NCBI GenBank assembly: GCA_002862085.1
Contig: PKCK01000013.1
Coordinates: 92,003-156,002, forward strand
Reading direction: 5' to 3'
Source of the DNA: Planctomycetota bacterium
GTDB taxonomy: Bacteria > Planctomycetota > UBA1135 > GCA-002686595
Length of the DNA stretch: 64,000 bases
The position numbers and the translations under genes are program-made. The notes below the pieces were generated by a model, which worked only from the letters and a program-made list of their open reading frames with translations, did not search any database and was not told the DNA's origin. Of this stretch, positions 27,577-41,951 are shown piece by piece. Each line of letters starts with the position of its first letter. The first letter of the stretch is position 1.

Positions 27577-28410
27577 TCAGCCGCAGGCCTCGAGCAGCGC
27601 GGCCACGCGATCGGGGTCCACGGCCTCCCGGACGTCGCCTCCGACCTTGACCGAGGTCCCGACGAAGGCGCCGTCCGCTGCTCCCATGAGCTCGAGCGCG
27701 TTGTCGATCCGGAGGCCGGAGCCGAGGAGGATCGGGACGGCGCCTCCCACCGCGCTGCGCACGGTCTCGACGCGCGCGACGTCGGGCGCCCGCCCCGTGG
27801 CGGCCCCGGAGACCACGAGCCCGCCCGCGCGTCCACGGAGCGCCGCATCCCGTGCGGCGTCCTCGAGCTGCTCACCCGCGAAGGGCGTCGCGTGTTTCAC
27901 GTGGACGTCCGCGTAGACCCGGACATCGTCCAGCCCGAGCCGCGCTCGCTCGCGCAGGGTCTCCGCCGCGCGCCCCTCGATGACGCCTTGGTCCGTGACC
28001 ATGGCGCCGGTGTGCACGTTGATCCGCACGAAGCGCGCGCCCGTCGCAGCCGCGATCCCGAGCGCGGTCGCAGCGTCGTTCCGCAGGACGTTGACGCCCA
28101 CGCAGTGAATCCCGTCGACGGCGCTCACGGCGTCGACCGCGAGCGTCATCGCGGCGACGGTCGCCGGAGCGACCCCGGCCTGGTCGAAGGGGGCGTCCTG
28201 GAAGTTCTCGACCACGACCGTTCCGACGCCGCCCTTCACGTAGGCGCGCGCGTCGGCCACCGCGCGCTCGATCATGCGCGCGCGGGCCGCCGCGCCGCGC
28301 TCGTCGACGGGGAGCATCCCCCACCCGGCCGAGCCTGGCGTCGGGGTGAGGTGCACGACGCCGCAGAGGCGATCAGGAGCGTTCGGGAAGACGTCTGCCA
28401 TGGAGCGCAT
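27577..28410 (-). CDS. BtpA/SgcQ family TIM-barrel protein
   Basis: This 277-residue protein belongs to the BtpA family (PF03437). That family includes cyanobacterial BtpA, needed for photosystem I accumulation, and the sugar-operon protein SgcQ. Typical segments are GVVHLTPTPGS at the start, VVVENFQDAPF, GVNVLRNDAATALGIA, FVRINVHTGAM and a phosphate-binding-like ILLGSGLRIDNA. A photosynthetic role is unlikely here; a metabolic TIM-barrel enzyme acting on a phosphorylated compound is more probable. The ATG at 28408-28410 is one of two close starts (the other at 28401). Confidence 0.85.
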   Translation of the reverse strand: MRSMADVFPNAPDRLCGVVHLTPTPGSAGWGMLPVDERGAAARARMIERAVADARAYVKGGVGTVVVENFQDAPFDQAGVAPATVAAMTLAVDAVSAVDGIHCVGVNVLRNDAATALGIAAATGARFVRINVHTGAMVTDQGVIEGRAAETLRERARLGLDDVRVYADVHVKHATPFAGEQLEDAARDAALRGRAGGLVVSGAATGRAPDVARVETVRSAVGGAVPILLGSGLRIDNALELMGAADGAFVGTSVKVGGDVREAVDPDRVAALLEACG

Positions 28411-28548
28411 CAAACGCCCGTGCGGGCCGTGTGTCGACCTCGATCGCTCGAACCGAGGGACTCCGCCTCCGTGGCCGCTCGAACGCCCACGTGCGCCACG
28501 AAGGATCCGTCGCGCTGCGCGTCGCCTCCCGCCGTGCAGCCCGCGGGA

Positions 28549-28623
28549 TGGAGCCAGAGATCGGACTTGAACCGACGACCGCTGCTTTACGAAAGCAGTG
28601 CTCTACCACTGAGCTACTCTGGC
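28549..28623 (-). tRNA. tRNA-Thr (anticodon CGT)
   Basis: Read on the minus strand, the sequence folds into a standard cloverleaf. The acceptor stem is GCCAGAG/CTCTGGC with discriminator T and encoded CCA. The D-arm is GCTCAGTGGTAGAGC, the anticodon stem is CTGCT/AGCAG with loop TTCGTAA, and the T-arm carries GGTTCAAGTCC. The anticodon CGT reads ACG, a frequent threonine codon in this GC-rich genome. Confidence 0.97.
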
Positions 28624-28678
28624 CCGCGAATGCCCCGCAGCGCCCGTCTGGGACGCTGGAGGGCGAGGAGAATAACGA

Positions 28679-28707
28679 GGCCCGCTCCTTCGCGGAAGGA
28701 GCGGGCC
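28679..28707 (-). terminator. Terminator downstream of the HEAT-repeat gene
   Basis: A perfect 13-bp inverted repeat (arms 28679-28691 and 28695-28707, GGCCCGCTCCTTC) with a three-base loop is followed on the minus strand by CTCGTTATTC. It lies between the HEAT-protein stop and the tRNA-Thr gene. Confidence 0.75.
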
Positions 28708-28748
28708 CGATGAATCTGGCCTGTCGCGGCGCGGTGCGCCGCAGCAGG

Positions 28749-30854
28749 TCATTCGGAGGAGCCGACCCGGACGCGGACCGCCTCGAGCACACCCGCGCGA
28801 GCGGGGCCACCGAGGTTCATGCGGCCGAGGGCGCGGGCCGCAGCGGAGCGGACCCCGATCGGAGCGTCGCCGCTGATCACGTCGCGGAGGGAGCCCGCGA
28901 CCGCCTCGGCGAGGGCGTTGCGGCTGCCGATCGCACCGATGGCGTCAGCGGCGGCGACGCGGACGGCGTCGCTGGTGTCGCTGTCACCGAGGACCGCGAG
29001 CATCTTGTCGATCTGGCCAGCGCCGCCGACCTCGGAGAGGGCGCCGAGGGCCGGGATCGCGACGTGGTCGCCGCGGCCGCTGATGGCCTCCTCCAGACCT
29101 CCCATCGCGCCGGAGATGTCCGTGCGAGCGCTGCGGGCGAGGGCACCGAGCGCGGCCGCAGCGCGGCCAGCGAGGGCGTCGGCGCGAGCGCGGCTGTCGT
29201 CCAGCTTGGCTTCGAAGACGTCATCGAGGGCGTCGATGCCGTCGGCGCCGGCGAAGGAGCCGTTGATCCGATCGCCGAAGGCGTCGCTGAGCTCCTCGTT
29301 GGAGGTGACGAGGTAGGTCGGCGTCGACTCGAAAGCAGGGTTCATGCGCACCTGCTGCACGACCGCGTCAGCGGTGAGGTCCGGCATGTCGTCGCCGACG
29401 AGGATCGCGTCGACCCCCGCGAGCTGGCTGAGCATCACGATGCCCTGGGTGCCGGAGCCGGCGTGCTGGCCGAGGACGTTCTGGGCGGCGAGGGCCTCGA
29501 CCAGACCAGCGGCGCGCTGGGCGTCACCGTCGATGATCACGGCGACCTTCACGACGCGGCGGCCGGCCGCGCGGCCGAGCATCTCGACGACGTTCCCGCC
29601 AGCGGAGGTCTGGGAGCGAACGGCGATGTGAGCGAGGGCCACGGCGGCCTCGCCCTGCATCGAGAGCCCGCCGCCGCTCATCGCGGCGTTCAGGCCAGGA
29701 GTGGGCTGCCCTGCGATCGCGCCGATGACGGCCGCGAGACGGGCGCCGGTGGCCGCGTCTCCCGAGGCGACCGACATCTGGAGGGCGCGGTCCAGGGCGC
29801 CGAGGCCGGCGCTCTCGACCGCGAGCATCCCCTCGGCTGCGGCGACCTGGAGGTCGGCGACGTCCATGCCGGCGGCGGCGAGGGTGTCGAGCTTGGCCGC
29901 GATGTCGACGCTCTCGCGGGCGATGCCAGCGGCGGCGTCGATGGAGGTCCGGTCGAGGGCGAGGGCCTTGTAGAAGCAGTCCTTCGCGAGCTCGTTGTTG
30001 TAGATCGCTGCGGGGACGTCGGTCGCCGCGAGGCGGGCGCCGTCCATGGACCAGACGACGTCGCTCAGCGCGCTGTCGAACAGCACCGAAGAGCTACGGG
30101 CGTGGTAGGCGTTGCCCTGGGCGAGGAGCGCAGAGGCCGCGCTGCCGCTCGCGCCGCAGCGGGCGGCGGCCTCAGCGGCCGCTCCGCGGACGCTGTCGGA
30201 GGCGTCGCTCTCCGCGGTCGCGAGGAGGTGCGCGCCGGCGCGCGGGTCGGCGATGAAGCCGAGGGTCATCGCGGCGTTACGACGCTGGGTCTCGTTGCCC
30301 GAGGCGAGGGCTGCGACCAGCGGAAGGACCGCCTTGTCGCCGAGGCCCATGAGGCCGCCGACGGCGCTGCGGACCCGCGCCGGGTCGTCGTCGTCGGCCA
30401 GCAGGTTCACGAAGCGGGGCGCGGCGAACTCGCCGTGAGCCGCGGCGATCGCGTTGATCGCGCCGATGCGCTCGACCGGGTCGCTCGCGGAGAGGTAGGC
30501 GCTGACGGCCTCCTTGATGCGATCGTCGTCGCGCTCCAGCTCACGTCGGCCGGCGCTCGCGCGCTCGAGGAGACGCTTGGCGACGATCGTGTACTGCTCG
30601 CCCTCGGCCATGAACGACGTCAGGACGTCGGCGTCGGCGGAGAGGTAGGCCTCGTAGACCTCGGAGGCGTCCGGGTCGCCCGCGAGGATGCGACTCATCG
30701 CGTCGAGGGCCTCCTGGCTACGGCCCTGCTTCCACAGGTCGATGGCCGCGTTGAAGTCGTCCGAGACGTCCCGGAGGGAGGGCGCGGCGTTGGCGGTGGC
30801 GGACGCGGCCAGGACGGTGAGGGCCAGCTGGCCCAGGAAACGCGATCGGCTCAT
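28749..30854 (-). CDS. Exported HEAT-repeat protein with an internal receiver-like domain
   Basis: This 701-residue protein has a signal peptide (residues 5-25 ending ANA). A TPR-like segment (30-65) and HEAT/PBS-lyase repeats follow. Near residue 445 starts a domain of alternating strands and helices (VVKVAVIIDGD... AILVGDDMPDLTADAV) that resembles a response-regulator receiver. More HEAT repeats end the chain. Receiver-like domains are normally cytoplasmic, so this one is probably a structural derivative. The ATG at 30852-30854 opens the signal sequence; the longer upstream frame is Pro/Arg-rich and is not used. Function unknown; a periplasmic scaffold is one possibility. Confidence 0.75.
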   Translation of the reverse strand: MSRSRFLGQLALTVLAASATANAAPSLRDVSDDFNAAIDLWKQGRSQEALDAMSRILAGDPDASEVYEAYLSADADVLTSFMAEGEQYTIVAKRLLERASAGRRELERDDDRIKEAVSAYLSASDPVERIGAINAIAAAHGEFAAPRFVNLLADDDDPARVRSAVGGLMGLGDKAVLPLVAALASGNETQRRNAAMTLGFIADPRAGAHLLATAESDASDSVRGAAAEAAARCGASGSAASALLAQGNAYHARSSSVLFDSALSDVVWSMDGARLAATDVPAAIYNNELAKDCFYKALALDRTSIDAAAGIARESVDIAAKLDTLAAAGMDVADLQVAAAEGMLAVESAGLGALDRALQMSVASGDAATGARLAAVIGAIAGQPTPGLNAAMSGGGLSMQGEAAVALAHIAVRSQTSAGGNVVEMLGRAAGRRVVKVAVIIDGDAQRAAGLVEALAAQNVLGQHAGSGTQGIVMLSQLAGVDAILVGDDMPDLTADAVVQQVRMNPAFESTPTYLVTSNEELSDAFGDRINGSFAGADGIDALDDVFEAKLDDSRARADALAGRAAAALGALARSARTDISGAMGGLEEAISGRGDHVAIPALGALSEVGGAGQIDKMLAVLGDSDTSDAVRVAAADAIGAIGSRNALAEAVAGSLRDVISGDAPIGVRSAAARALGRMNLGGPARAGVLEAVRVRVGSSE

Positions 30855-31094
30855 GGCGGATGGATGACGCCGGCGGTCGTGCCCTCGTGGGGGTCGAGGA
30901 GCGCGGCCACCGTCCGACCTCGCGGTGCAGCGAGGACGTGGACTGGGGGGGGGTCTGTCGTGCCCCGCGGGCGGGCGCGCCGCGGGGAGGGGGACGGATG
31001 ATAGCGGAGGGAGGAGGTCGGTCAAGGAACCGAGCCCCGGTGCACCCCGTTACCGCCCCGGAATCCCCTGGCTACGGGCGAGCTCCCCGGAACC

Positions 31095-32330
31095 TCAACG
31101 GCCCCGCGAGTCCCCGGGAGGGCCGGGACTCCACTTCCCCAGGACCCGGCCCGCGAGGGCCCCCGTCGCCGCGGGGGACGTCGAGGGCTCCCCCACCGCG
31201 AAGCGGGCACCGAGCGCCGCGAACGCCAGCGCCTCGCGAGCGTCCGGATCGACCCCGAAAGCGCTCGTCGGCGTCCATCGACGCGGGCTGGACGTGCCGT
31301 TCGGTGCCCCGAGGCCGCGCTGGCCGAGCTCGACGTCGAGCGCCGCTCCCACGGCGGCGTTGTGGATCCCACCGCCTCCGACGGCCACCGAGAGGCCTTC
31401 CGGGTCGCCGCCGAGGCCCCATTTCTCCAGGGCGTCCGCTGCGACTCGAGCCACGAAACGCGCTGCCGTCGCGAGGACGTCCGCGTCGGAGAGGTGGCTC
31501 GCAGCGGCCAAAACGCGCTCGATCCAGGCCTCGCCGAAGGTGTCTCGCCCGGTGCTCTTCGGCGGAATCGCCAGGAGGAACGGGTGATCGAGCAGCCTCG
31601 TCAGGAGCGCGGCATCCGGGCTGCCCGAAAGCGCGACGGCCCCCCCTTCGTCGAACGGACGGTCCATGAGGCGCCGGGCGAGACCGTCGAGCAGCGCTCC
31701 GGCCGGCCCGGCGTCGAAGGCCCGCGCGGGTTCACCGCCGTCCGCGAGGACGGTCCAGTTCGCGATCCCGCCCAGGTTGAGCACCGCGAGCGGCCGCGGC
31801 GCCTCACGGAACAGGACGTCGTCCACGAGGGCGACGAGGGGGGCACCCTCCCCGCCCGCCGCCACGTCCCGGGTCCGCAGGTCGGTCACAGCTCCGCAAC
31901 CCGCAGCCTCCGCGACCTCGTCCCCGTCTCCGAGCTGGAGGGTGGCTGGCCCCTCGGGTCCCACGCCGTCGTGGTGATGGACCGTCTGGCCATGACTCGC
32001 GACGAGGTCGAGGGGCCCGACTCCGGCCTCCGCCGCCACGCGGCGGGCCGCAGCTCCGAAGGCCCTCCCGAGGTCCCTATGCAGTAGCGCGACCGCGCCG
32101 AGCCCGTCGAGGCCCCGCTCGAGAGCGGCCTGCACCCGCTCGCCGAGGTCATCGGGGAAGGGCGCGGTCGTGAAGGCGAGCTGCTCCAGCCCCACGAGGA
32201 AGGTCGCGCTCCCACGTGGCTCGTAGCGCGGCGCGACCACGGCGACGTCGATCCCGTCGGCGGACGTCCCCGAGAGCACCCCCGCGACGCAGCGAGGTGG
32301 ACGGTGCAGGGCTCGGTGGGGATCGTGCAT
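31095..32330 (-). CDS. anmK: Anhydro-N-acetylmuramic acid kinase
   Basis: AnmK phosphorylates 1,6-anhydro-MurNAc during recycling of cell-wall fragments. The 411-residue protein shows the GVLSGTSADGIDVA phosphate-1 motif, SHGQTVHHHDG, an NLGGIANWT adenosine-side motif, DAGPAGALLD and VGGGGIHNAAV, as expected for the ASKHA-fold family. The start at 32328-32330 leaves 54 bp before the divergent regulator gene; an earlier ATG at 32378 would leave only 6 bp. Peptidoglycan recycling fits a planctomycete that makes murein. Confidence 0.93.
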   Translation of the reverse strand: MHDPHRALHRPPRCVAGVLSGTSADGIDVAVVAPRYEPRGSATFLVGLEQLAFTTAPFPDDLGERVQAALERGLDGLGAVALLHRDLGRAFGAAARRVAAEAGVGPLDLVASHGQTVHHHDGVGPEGPATLQLGDGDEVAEAAGCGAVTDLRTRDVAAGGEGAPLVALVDDVLFREAPRPLAVLNLGGIANWTVLADGGEPARAFDAGPAGALLDGLARRLMDRPFDEGGAVALSGSPDAALLTRLLDHPFLLAIPPKSTGRDTFGEAWIERVLAAASHLSDADVLATAARFVARVAADALEKWGLGGDPEGLSVAVGGGGIHNAAVGAALDVELGQRGLGAPNGTSSPRRWTPTSAFGVDPDAREALAFAALGARFAVGEPSTSPAATGALAGRVLGKWSPGPPGDSRGR

Positions 32331-32384
32331 CACGGCGGCGGCTCGCGTTCTTCGCGAGGCGGCATCGCTTGGCATCATGACACG

Positions 32385-33788
32385 ATGGCCGAGTCAACGC
32401 GCAAGACGGTGCTCGTCGTCGACGACGACGGCGACATCCGCGAGACCCTCGAAATGACCCTCCGCTACGAAGGGTTCGACGTATGGACCGCGCGCGACGG
32501 CAAAGAGGCCCTCGCGCGTTTGGAGGCCGAGGACACGGCGCCAGCGGCGATCCTCACCGACCTCAAGATGCCGGCGGTGGACGGGCTCGAGCTGCTCGAC
32601 CGGATCGTGGAGCTGCCGGACCCGCCCCCCGTCGTGCTGATCAGCGGCCACGGGGACGTGCCCATCGCGGTCGACGCGATGCAGCGCGGCGCGACGAACT
32701 TCCTCGAGAAGCCGCTCGAGCAGCACCGCGTCATCGTCACCCTGAACAAGGCCATCCGCGAGCGCGACCTCGTGGTCGAGAACAAGGGGCTCAGGCGCAA
32801 GCTGAGCGCCGGCTTCGAGCTCGTCGGCGAGTCCGAACCCATGTCCGACCTGCGCGCGTCCATCGAGCGCGTCGCGCACTCCGATGCCTCCGTTCTCGTG
32901 ACGGGTGAGAACGGCGTGGGCAAGGAGCTCGTGGCCCGTAACGTGCACCTGCTCGGCGACCGCGCCTCGGGTCCTTTCATCACCGTGAACTGCGCGGCGA
33001 TCCCCACGGAGCTGGTCGAGTCCGAGCTCTTCGGGCACGTGAAGGGGTCCTTCACAGGAGCGCACGAGGACCGTGTCGGGCACTTCGAGGCCGCGGACGG
33101 CGGCACGCTCTTCCTCGACGAGGTCGGCGACATGCCGATCGCCGCACAGGCGAAGGTCCTGCGCGCCCTGGAGACCCACGAGGTCATGCGCGTCGGTGCG
33201 AGCCAGACGCGCTCCGTGAACATCCGCGTCGTGGCCGCGACGAACGCCGATCTGAGCCAGGCGGTGGAGGACAAGGCGTTCCGCCTCGACCTGTTCTACC
33301 GGCTCAACGTGGTGCCTCTGCGTGTCCCCGCGCTTCGCGAGCGCACCGGCGACATCGGCCCCATCGCGCGTCACCTGCTCGAGCGCCAGGCGGAGCGAAT
33401 CGGCCGGAGCCCCGTCGGGCTCGCGGACGACGCCGTCGCGTTGCTCGAGGCCCAGGACTGGCCCGGTAACGTCCGGCAGCTCCGGAACGTCCTGGAGGCG
33501 GCGTCGATCTTCGCGGCGGACGGACGCATCACGGCGGCGGACGTGGTCCGCGTCCTCGAGAACGGCCCCGCGATGTCGCGCCCGGATGCCCCCGTCGGCG
33601 CCGCGGACGACCCCTTCCGCGGCCCGTTCGACGCGCCGACCTTCGAGCAGTTCAAGAACGAGGCGGAGGCGCTGTTCTTCAGCACGCGTCTGGACCGCAA
33701 CGGAGGCAACGTGAAGCGAACCGCGGAGGAGCTGGGGATGCAGCGCAGCCACCTGTACAAGAAGCTCGACCGCTACGGGCTCAAATAG
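32385..33788 (+). CDS. Sigma54-dependent NtrC-family response regulator
   Basis: This 467-residue protein has a receiver (phosphoacceptor Asp59 in LTDLKMP), a central AAA+ domain, and a C-terminal Fis-type helix-turn-helix (NVKRTAEELGMQRSHLYKKL). The Walker A is GENGVGKE (174-181). The sigma54-contact loop reads GSFTGA (221-226) instead of the common GAFTGA. The last 60 residues closely resemble NtrX regulators. The partner kinase is not in the window. It is divergent from anmK and is followed by proline dehydrogenase on the same strand. Confidence 0.9.
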   Translation: MAESTRKTVLVVDDDGDIRETLEMTLRYEGFDVWTARDGKEALARLEAEDTAPAAILTDLKMPAVDGLELLDRIVELPDPPPVVLISGHGDVPIAVDAMQRGATNFLEKPLEQHRVIVTLNKAIRERDLVVENKGLRRKLSAGFELVGESEPMSDLRASIERVAHSDASVLVTGENGVGKELVARNVHLLGDRASGPFITVNCAAIPTELVESELFGHVKGSFTGAHEDRVGHFEAADGGTLFLDEVGDMPIAAQAKVLRALETHEVMRVGASQTRSVNIRVVAATNADLSQAVEDKAFRLDLFYRLNVVPLRVPALRERTGDIGPIARHLLERQAERIGRSPVGLADDAVALLEAQDWPGNVRQLRNVLEAASIFAADGRITAADVVRVLENGPAMSRPDAPVGAADDPFRGPFDAPTFEQFKNEAEALFFSTRLDRNGGNVKRTAEELGMQRSHLYKKLDRYGLK

Positions 33789-33899
33789 GGACGGCGCCGG
33801 GACGGGCCGTTGCGCTTGAGCGCGCCTTGGTCCAAGGGTCCAATGTCTCCGCCCCCACGCGAGGGGAGATCAGGAGGGCGACCCGGCCCTCGATCCACC

Positions 33900-35129
33900 A
33901 TGGTCGACGTCAGCCAGACCTCATCCACCGCCGCCGACGAGGCGCGCCGGCTCCCGGACTTCTCGAACGTCGAGGAGACCTTCCGCCACCTCTCCGACGG
34001 GGAGCTGCGGCAGACGCGCTGGCTCTTCTCGCTGATGGGAAGTCAGTGGCTCACCGAACGGCTCTCCGGGCTCAGCGCCTGGGCCGTTCGCTGGCGGATC
34101 CCCGGCGCGATCTGGGGAGTGAAGCGCACGATCTACCGCCAATTCGTCGGCGGGACGAGCCTCGAGGACGCGCTCTCGCGTATCGAGCGCCTCCACCGTC
34201 GCGGGGTCACGAGCATCCTCGACTTCGGGTCGGAGGCGAAGTCGAGCGAGGAGGACTTCGAGCGCTTCAAGGACGAGGTGCTGCGGGCGATCGACTTCTG
34301 CGCCGGCACGACCGCCGCGAACTCCGTCGTCGTGAAGATCACCGGCCTCGCGCCGGACGAGGTGCTCGAGAAGTACAACTCTTGGGGCGAGTTCGACGCG
34401 GACGACGCAGAGGACCCGCGTATGGAGGAGCTGTACGGCCGACTCGACGCCATCGTCTCGCGCGCCGCGGAGAAGGGCGTCCAGCTCTACGTCGACGCGG
34501 AGGAGAGCTGGTTCCAGAACACCATCGACCGGCTCGCCGACGTGTTGATGGAGCGCTACAACCGCGGGAAGGTCGTCGTCCTGAACACTTTCCAGCTGTA
34601 TCGCCACGACCGGCTCGCGTTCCTTCGCGCCAGCGACGAGCGCGCCCGCTCGAAGGGCTACCTGCTCGGCGCGAAGCTCGTTCGCGGCGCCTACATGGTG
34701 AAGGAGTCGGACCGCGCCATGGCGAGGGGCGAGCCCTCCCCCATCCAGCCGGACATCGAGTCGACGCACCGCGATTTCGACGCCGCGCTGCGCTACTGCG
34801 TCGAGCGCCACGAGCGGATCTGCACGACGATCGGCAGCCACAATGAGGCAAGCACGCGGCTCGGCTGCGAACTGATCGAGGAGTTCGGCATCCCGCGCGA
34901 CCACCCGCACGTCGGGTTCGCGCAGCTCCTCGGGATGAGCGACAACCTCACCTTCAATCTCGCCGCCGGCGGATACAACGTGGCCAAGTACATGGTCTAC
35001 GGCCCGGTGACGGACGTGCTTCCCTATCTCGTCAGACGCGCCCAGGAGAACACGTCCGTGACCGGCGAGATGGGCCGCGAGCTGCGCCTCCTCGAGTCCG
35101 AACGCGATCGCCGCAAGGCCGCGCGGTGA
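33900..35129 (+). CDS. Proline dehydrogenase
   Basis: This 409-residue FAD enzyme oxidises proline to pyrroline-5-carboxylate. Motifs of the TIM-barrel PRODH family are VDAEESWFQNTID, NTFQLYRHD, GAKLVRGAYMVKE, IGSHNE and YGPVTDVLPYLVRRAQEN. It is a single-domain (monofunctional) protein; the second enzyme, P5C dehydrogenase, is not next to it. The ATG at 33900 is preferred over upstream starts that add an unrelated Arg/Pro-rich stretch. The 111-bp gap to the NtrC-type regulator could hold its promoter, but I see no convincing sigma54 site. Confidence 0.92.
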   Translation: MVDVSQTSSTAADEARRLPDFSNVEETFRHLSDGELRQTRWLFSLMGSQWLTERLSGLSAWAVRWRIPGAIWGVKRTIYRQFVGGTSLEDALSRIERLHRRGVTSILDFGSEAKSSEEDFERFKDEVLRAIDFCAGTTAANSVVVKITGLAPDEVLEKYNSWGEFDADDAEDPRMEELYGRLDAIVSRAAEKGVQLYVDAEESWFQNTIDRLADVLMERYNRGKVVVLNTFQLYRHDRLAFLRASDERARSKGYLLGAKLVRGAYMVKESDRAMARGEPSPIQPDIESTHRDFDAALRYCVERHERICTTIGSHNEASTRLGCELIEEFGIPRDHPHVGFAQLLGMSDNLTFNLAAGGYNVAKYMVYGPVTDVLPYLVRRAQENTSVTGEMGRELRLLESERDRRKAAR

Positions 35130-35665
35130 CCACGCTGGTCGGGGAGTCCCCTCGGCGAGTCCGGATCGAGGTCCTCCCGAATACCGCTGGTACGGCGCGG
35201 GCGCGCCGCTGCTCGACGCCTCCATCGATCCGGGCACGGCGCAGCTGGACGGCGCACTGGTGGGTGCATTCGCCGGATCCCGAAGCCTCCTCGTCGCCCA
35301 GGTCGTCAGCCAGGAGAACCACGGCCACGACGGAGCCGTGCGCCGTCGCCGCCGTTCGCGGCGAGTCCTCCGCGACGACGCGCGGTCCGATCTCATCGAG
35401 CACGCCTCGAGCAGCGCGGAACTCGACGCGCGGCCGCTGGCGATCCCGAGCCACGCCGCGAGGCTGACGTCACCGCGCGATGCTGCCGACGAGTCGGGCG
35501 TCGCCGCACCGCGGACGCTGGGACGCGGCAGTGACGACCTGTGTCTCGTCCCGTGCGTCGCGCACGAAGCCGACGCCCGCTGGTTCGCCGGATGTCTTCA
35601 AGCCCGGCTCGAGGGCGTCGTTCTCGATCGAGCTGGGCGTGCGCCAGTGCCCTGGACGCGTGCGC
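35126..35665 (+). other. Region with a possible disrupted ORF after proline dehydrogenase
   Basis: A GTG at 35126 overlaps the proline dehydrogenase stop as GTGA and opens a short frame (MTTLVGESPRRVRIEVL). Coding-like sequence appears to continue in the -1 frame after about 35176 (EYRWYGAGAPLLDASIDPG). One extra C in the CCC run at 35176-35178 would join the two frames. After about 35460 the codon composition slightly favours the opposite strand. No family is recognised. It may be a decayed gene, a sequencing slip, or non-coding. Confidence 0.3.
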
Positions 35666-36367
35666 TCAGGGAACGGGGATCGCGAGCTCGGTGCCCGGCG
35701 CAACGAAGTCGGGGTCCGAGATCACGCCGCGGTTCGCTTCGTAGATCTCGCGCCACCGCGAGCCCTTCCCGAGCGTCCGCCGAGACACGCTCCAGAGCGA
35801 CTCCCCTTGGCGGACCACCGCGAGACGCCCTTGGAAGTCCTCGAGCGGACCGACCTTGGCGGGCACGAGCACCACTTCCCCGGGACGCTCCATGCCCTCG
35901 TTGCTGCGCCGCAGCGCGATGGCCTTCGACGCGTCGCCGTACACGGCGACCGCGATGTCCCCCCAGGTCAGTTCCTCGCCGGAGCGGAAGAGCAGGGTGT
36001 CCGGGTCGACGGTCTTCTCCAGCCCTTCCGTGCTGACGATGTCCCAGCCCGGACGCATACGGACGGCGAGGGCCTGCACCGGCTCGGGCTCGACGGCGGC
36101 GATGTCGAGGAACGGAGCGGGCGAAGCGGCCCCCTCGGCACCAGCGACGTCGGCCTCGGCGGGCTCGGCGGGCTCCCCGTTCACCGCGGGCGGGCGGCGA
36201 GCGAAGGTCCCGGCCCCGGCCTGCGTCGCCTGCGCGGTCGCGGTCTTCGTGTCCTCGACTCCGCCTCGCTGCTCGGCGGTCTCCGTCTCTGCACCGAGGG
36301 ACCAGACGAAGAGGACGACGACGAGGGACAGAATGCTGAGGACGACGATTTTTTCGGCTTTACCCAT
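35666..36367 (-). CDS. Membrane-anchored LysM-domain protein
   Basis: This 233-residue protein has one N-terminal transmembrane helix (residues 8-25), a linker rich in Ala, Glu and Pro, and a C-terminal LysM domain (about 184-232, RQGESLWSVSRRTLG to GTELAIPVP). A second, more divergent LysM-like repeat precedes it (about 115-170, SGEELTWGDIAVAVYGD). LysM domains bind peptidoglycan, so it probably tethers the inner membrane to the wall. It is divergent from the GT-C-like gene across about 270 bp. Confidence 0.82.
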   Translation of the reverse strand: MGKAEKIVVLSILSLVVVLFVWSLGAETETAEQRGGVEDTKTATAQATQAGAGTFARRPPAVNGEPAEPAEADVAGAEGAASPAPFLDIAAVEPEPVQALAVRMRPGWDIVSTEGLEKTVDPDTLLFRSGEELTWGDIAVAVYGDASKAIALRRSNEGMERPGEVVLVPAKVGPLEDFQGRLAVVRQGESLWSVSRRTLGKGSRWREIYEANRGVISDPDFVAPGTELAIPVP

Positions 36368-36634
36368 GTGGCCTCGGGCCCCTCACCCGGGAGCGCGGCG
36401 TTGGTGTGCGGTTCGAACGGGAGGCTCGAGCCGGGCCTCGGATCGCAGCGTGCGGTGCCGCGGAGCCTGCGGTCCAGCGTCCTCCCACGCTCAGAATCGA
36501 GGATCGCGGGGGTGCGATTCAAGCGCCGCGAGCCGTGAATCGGAGGATCCCTCGACGGCTCGAGCCCTTCCCGTCCGACCGGCAGCCCCCTTCCTGAGGG
36601 CGATCGGGCGAGTCGCATCGGTACGATCGGGGCG

Positions 36635-41713
<5,079 letters not shown>

Positions 41714-41951
41714 TCGCGTCGGCCGAACGGCCCCGGCCCCGCCGATCCCGAGGTCGCGCGCCCGGCGCCGCGCCCTCTCCGCGCGCTCCCTGGGCGGGCG
41801 CGTGGCCACCGAGAGCGCGCGAAGCGGCCAGGCCGTCGTCCTCACCCTCCCCGGCTCACCCTCCTCCTCGAAGCCCCTCGCGAGTGAACGGGTGGCCAGG
41901 TGAACAGCCCGTTGGATCGGTGCCCAGGGCGCTATGGTGCCCGTCGACCTC

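Noticed and set aside
33799..33813. A possible sigma54 promoter (GG-10-GC spacing) before proline dehydrogenase
   Set aside because: Only the GG and GC spacing fits; the surrounding bases do not match TGGCAC-N5-TTGCA, so in GC-rich DNA it is likely chance.
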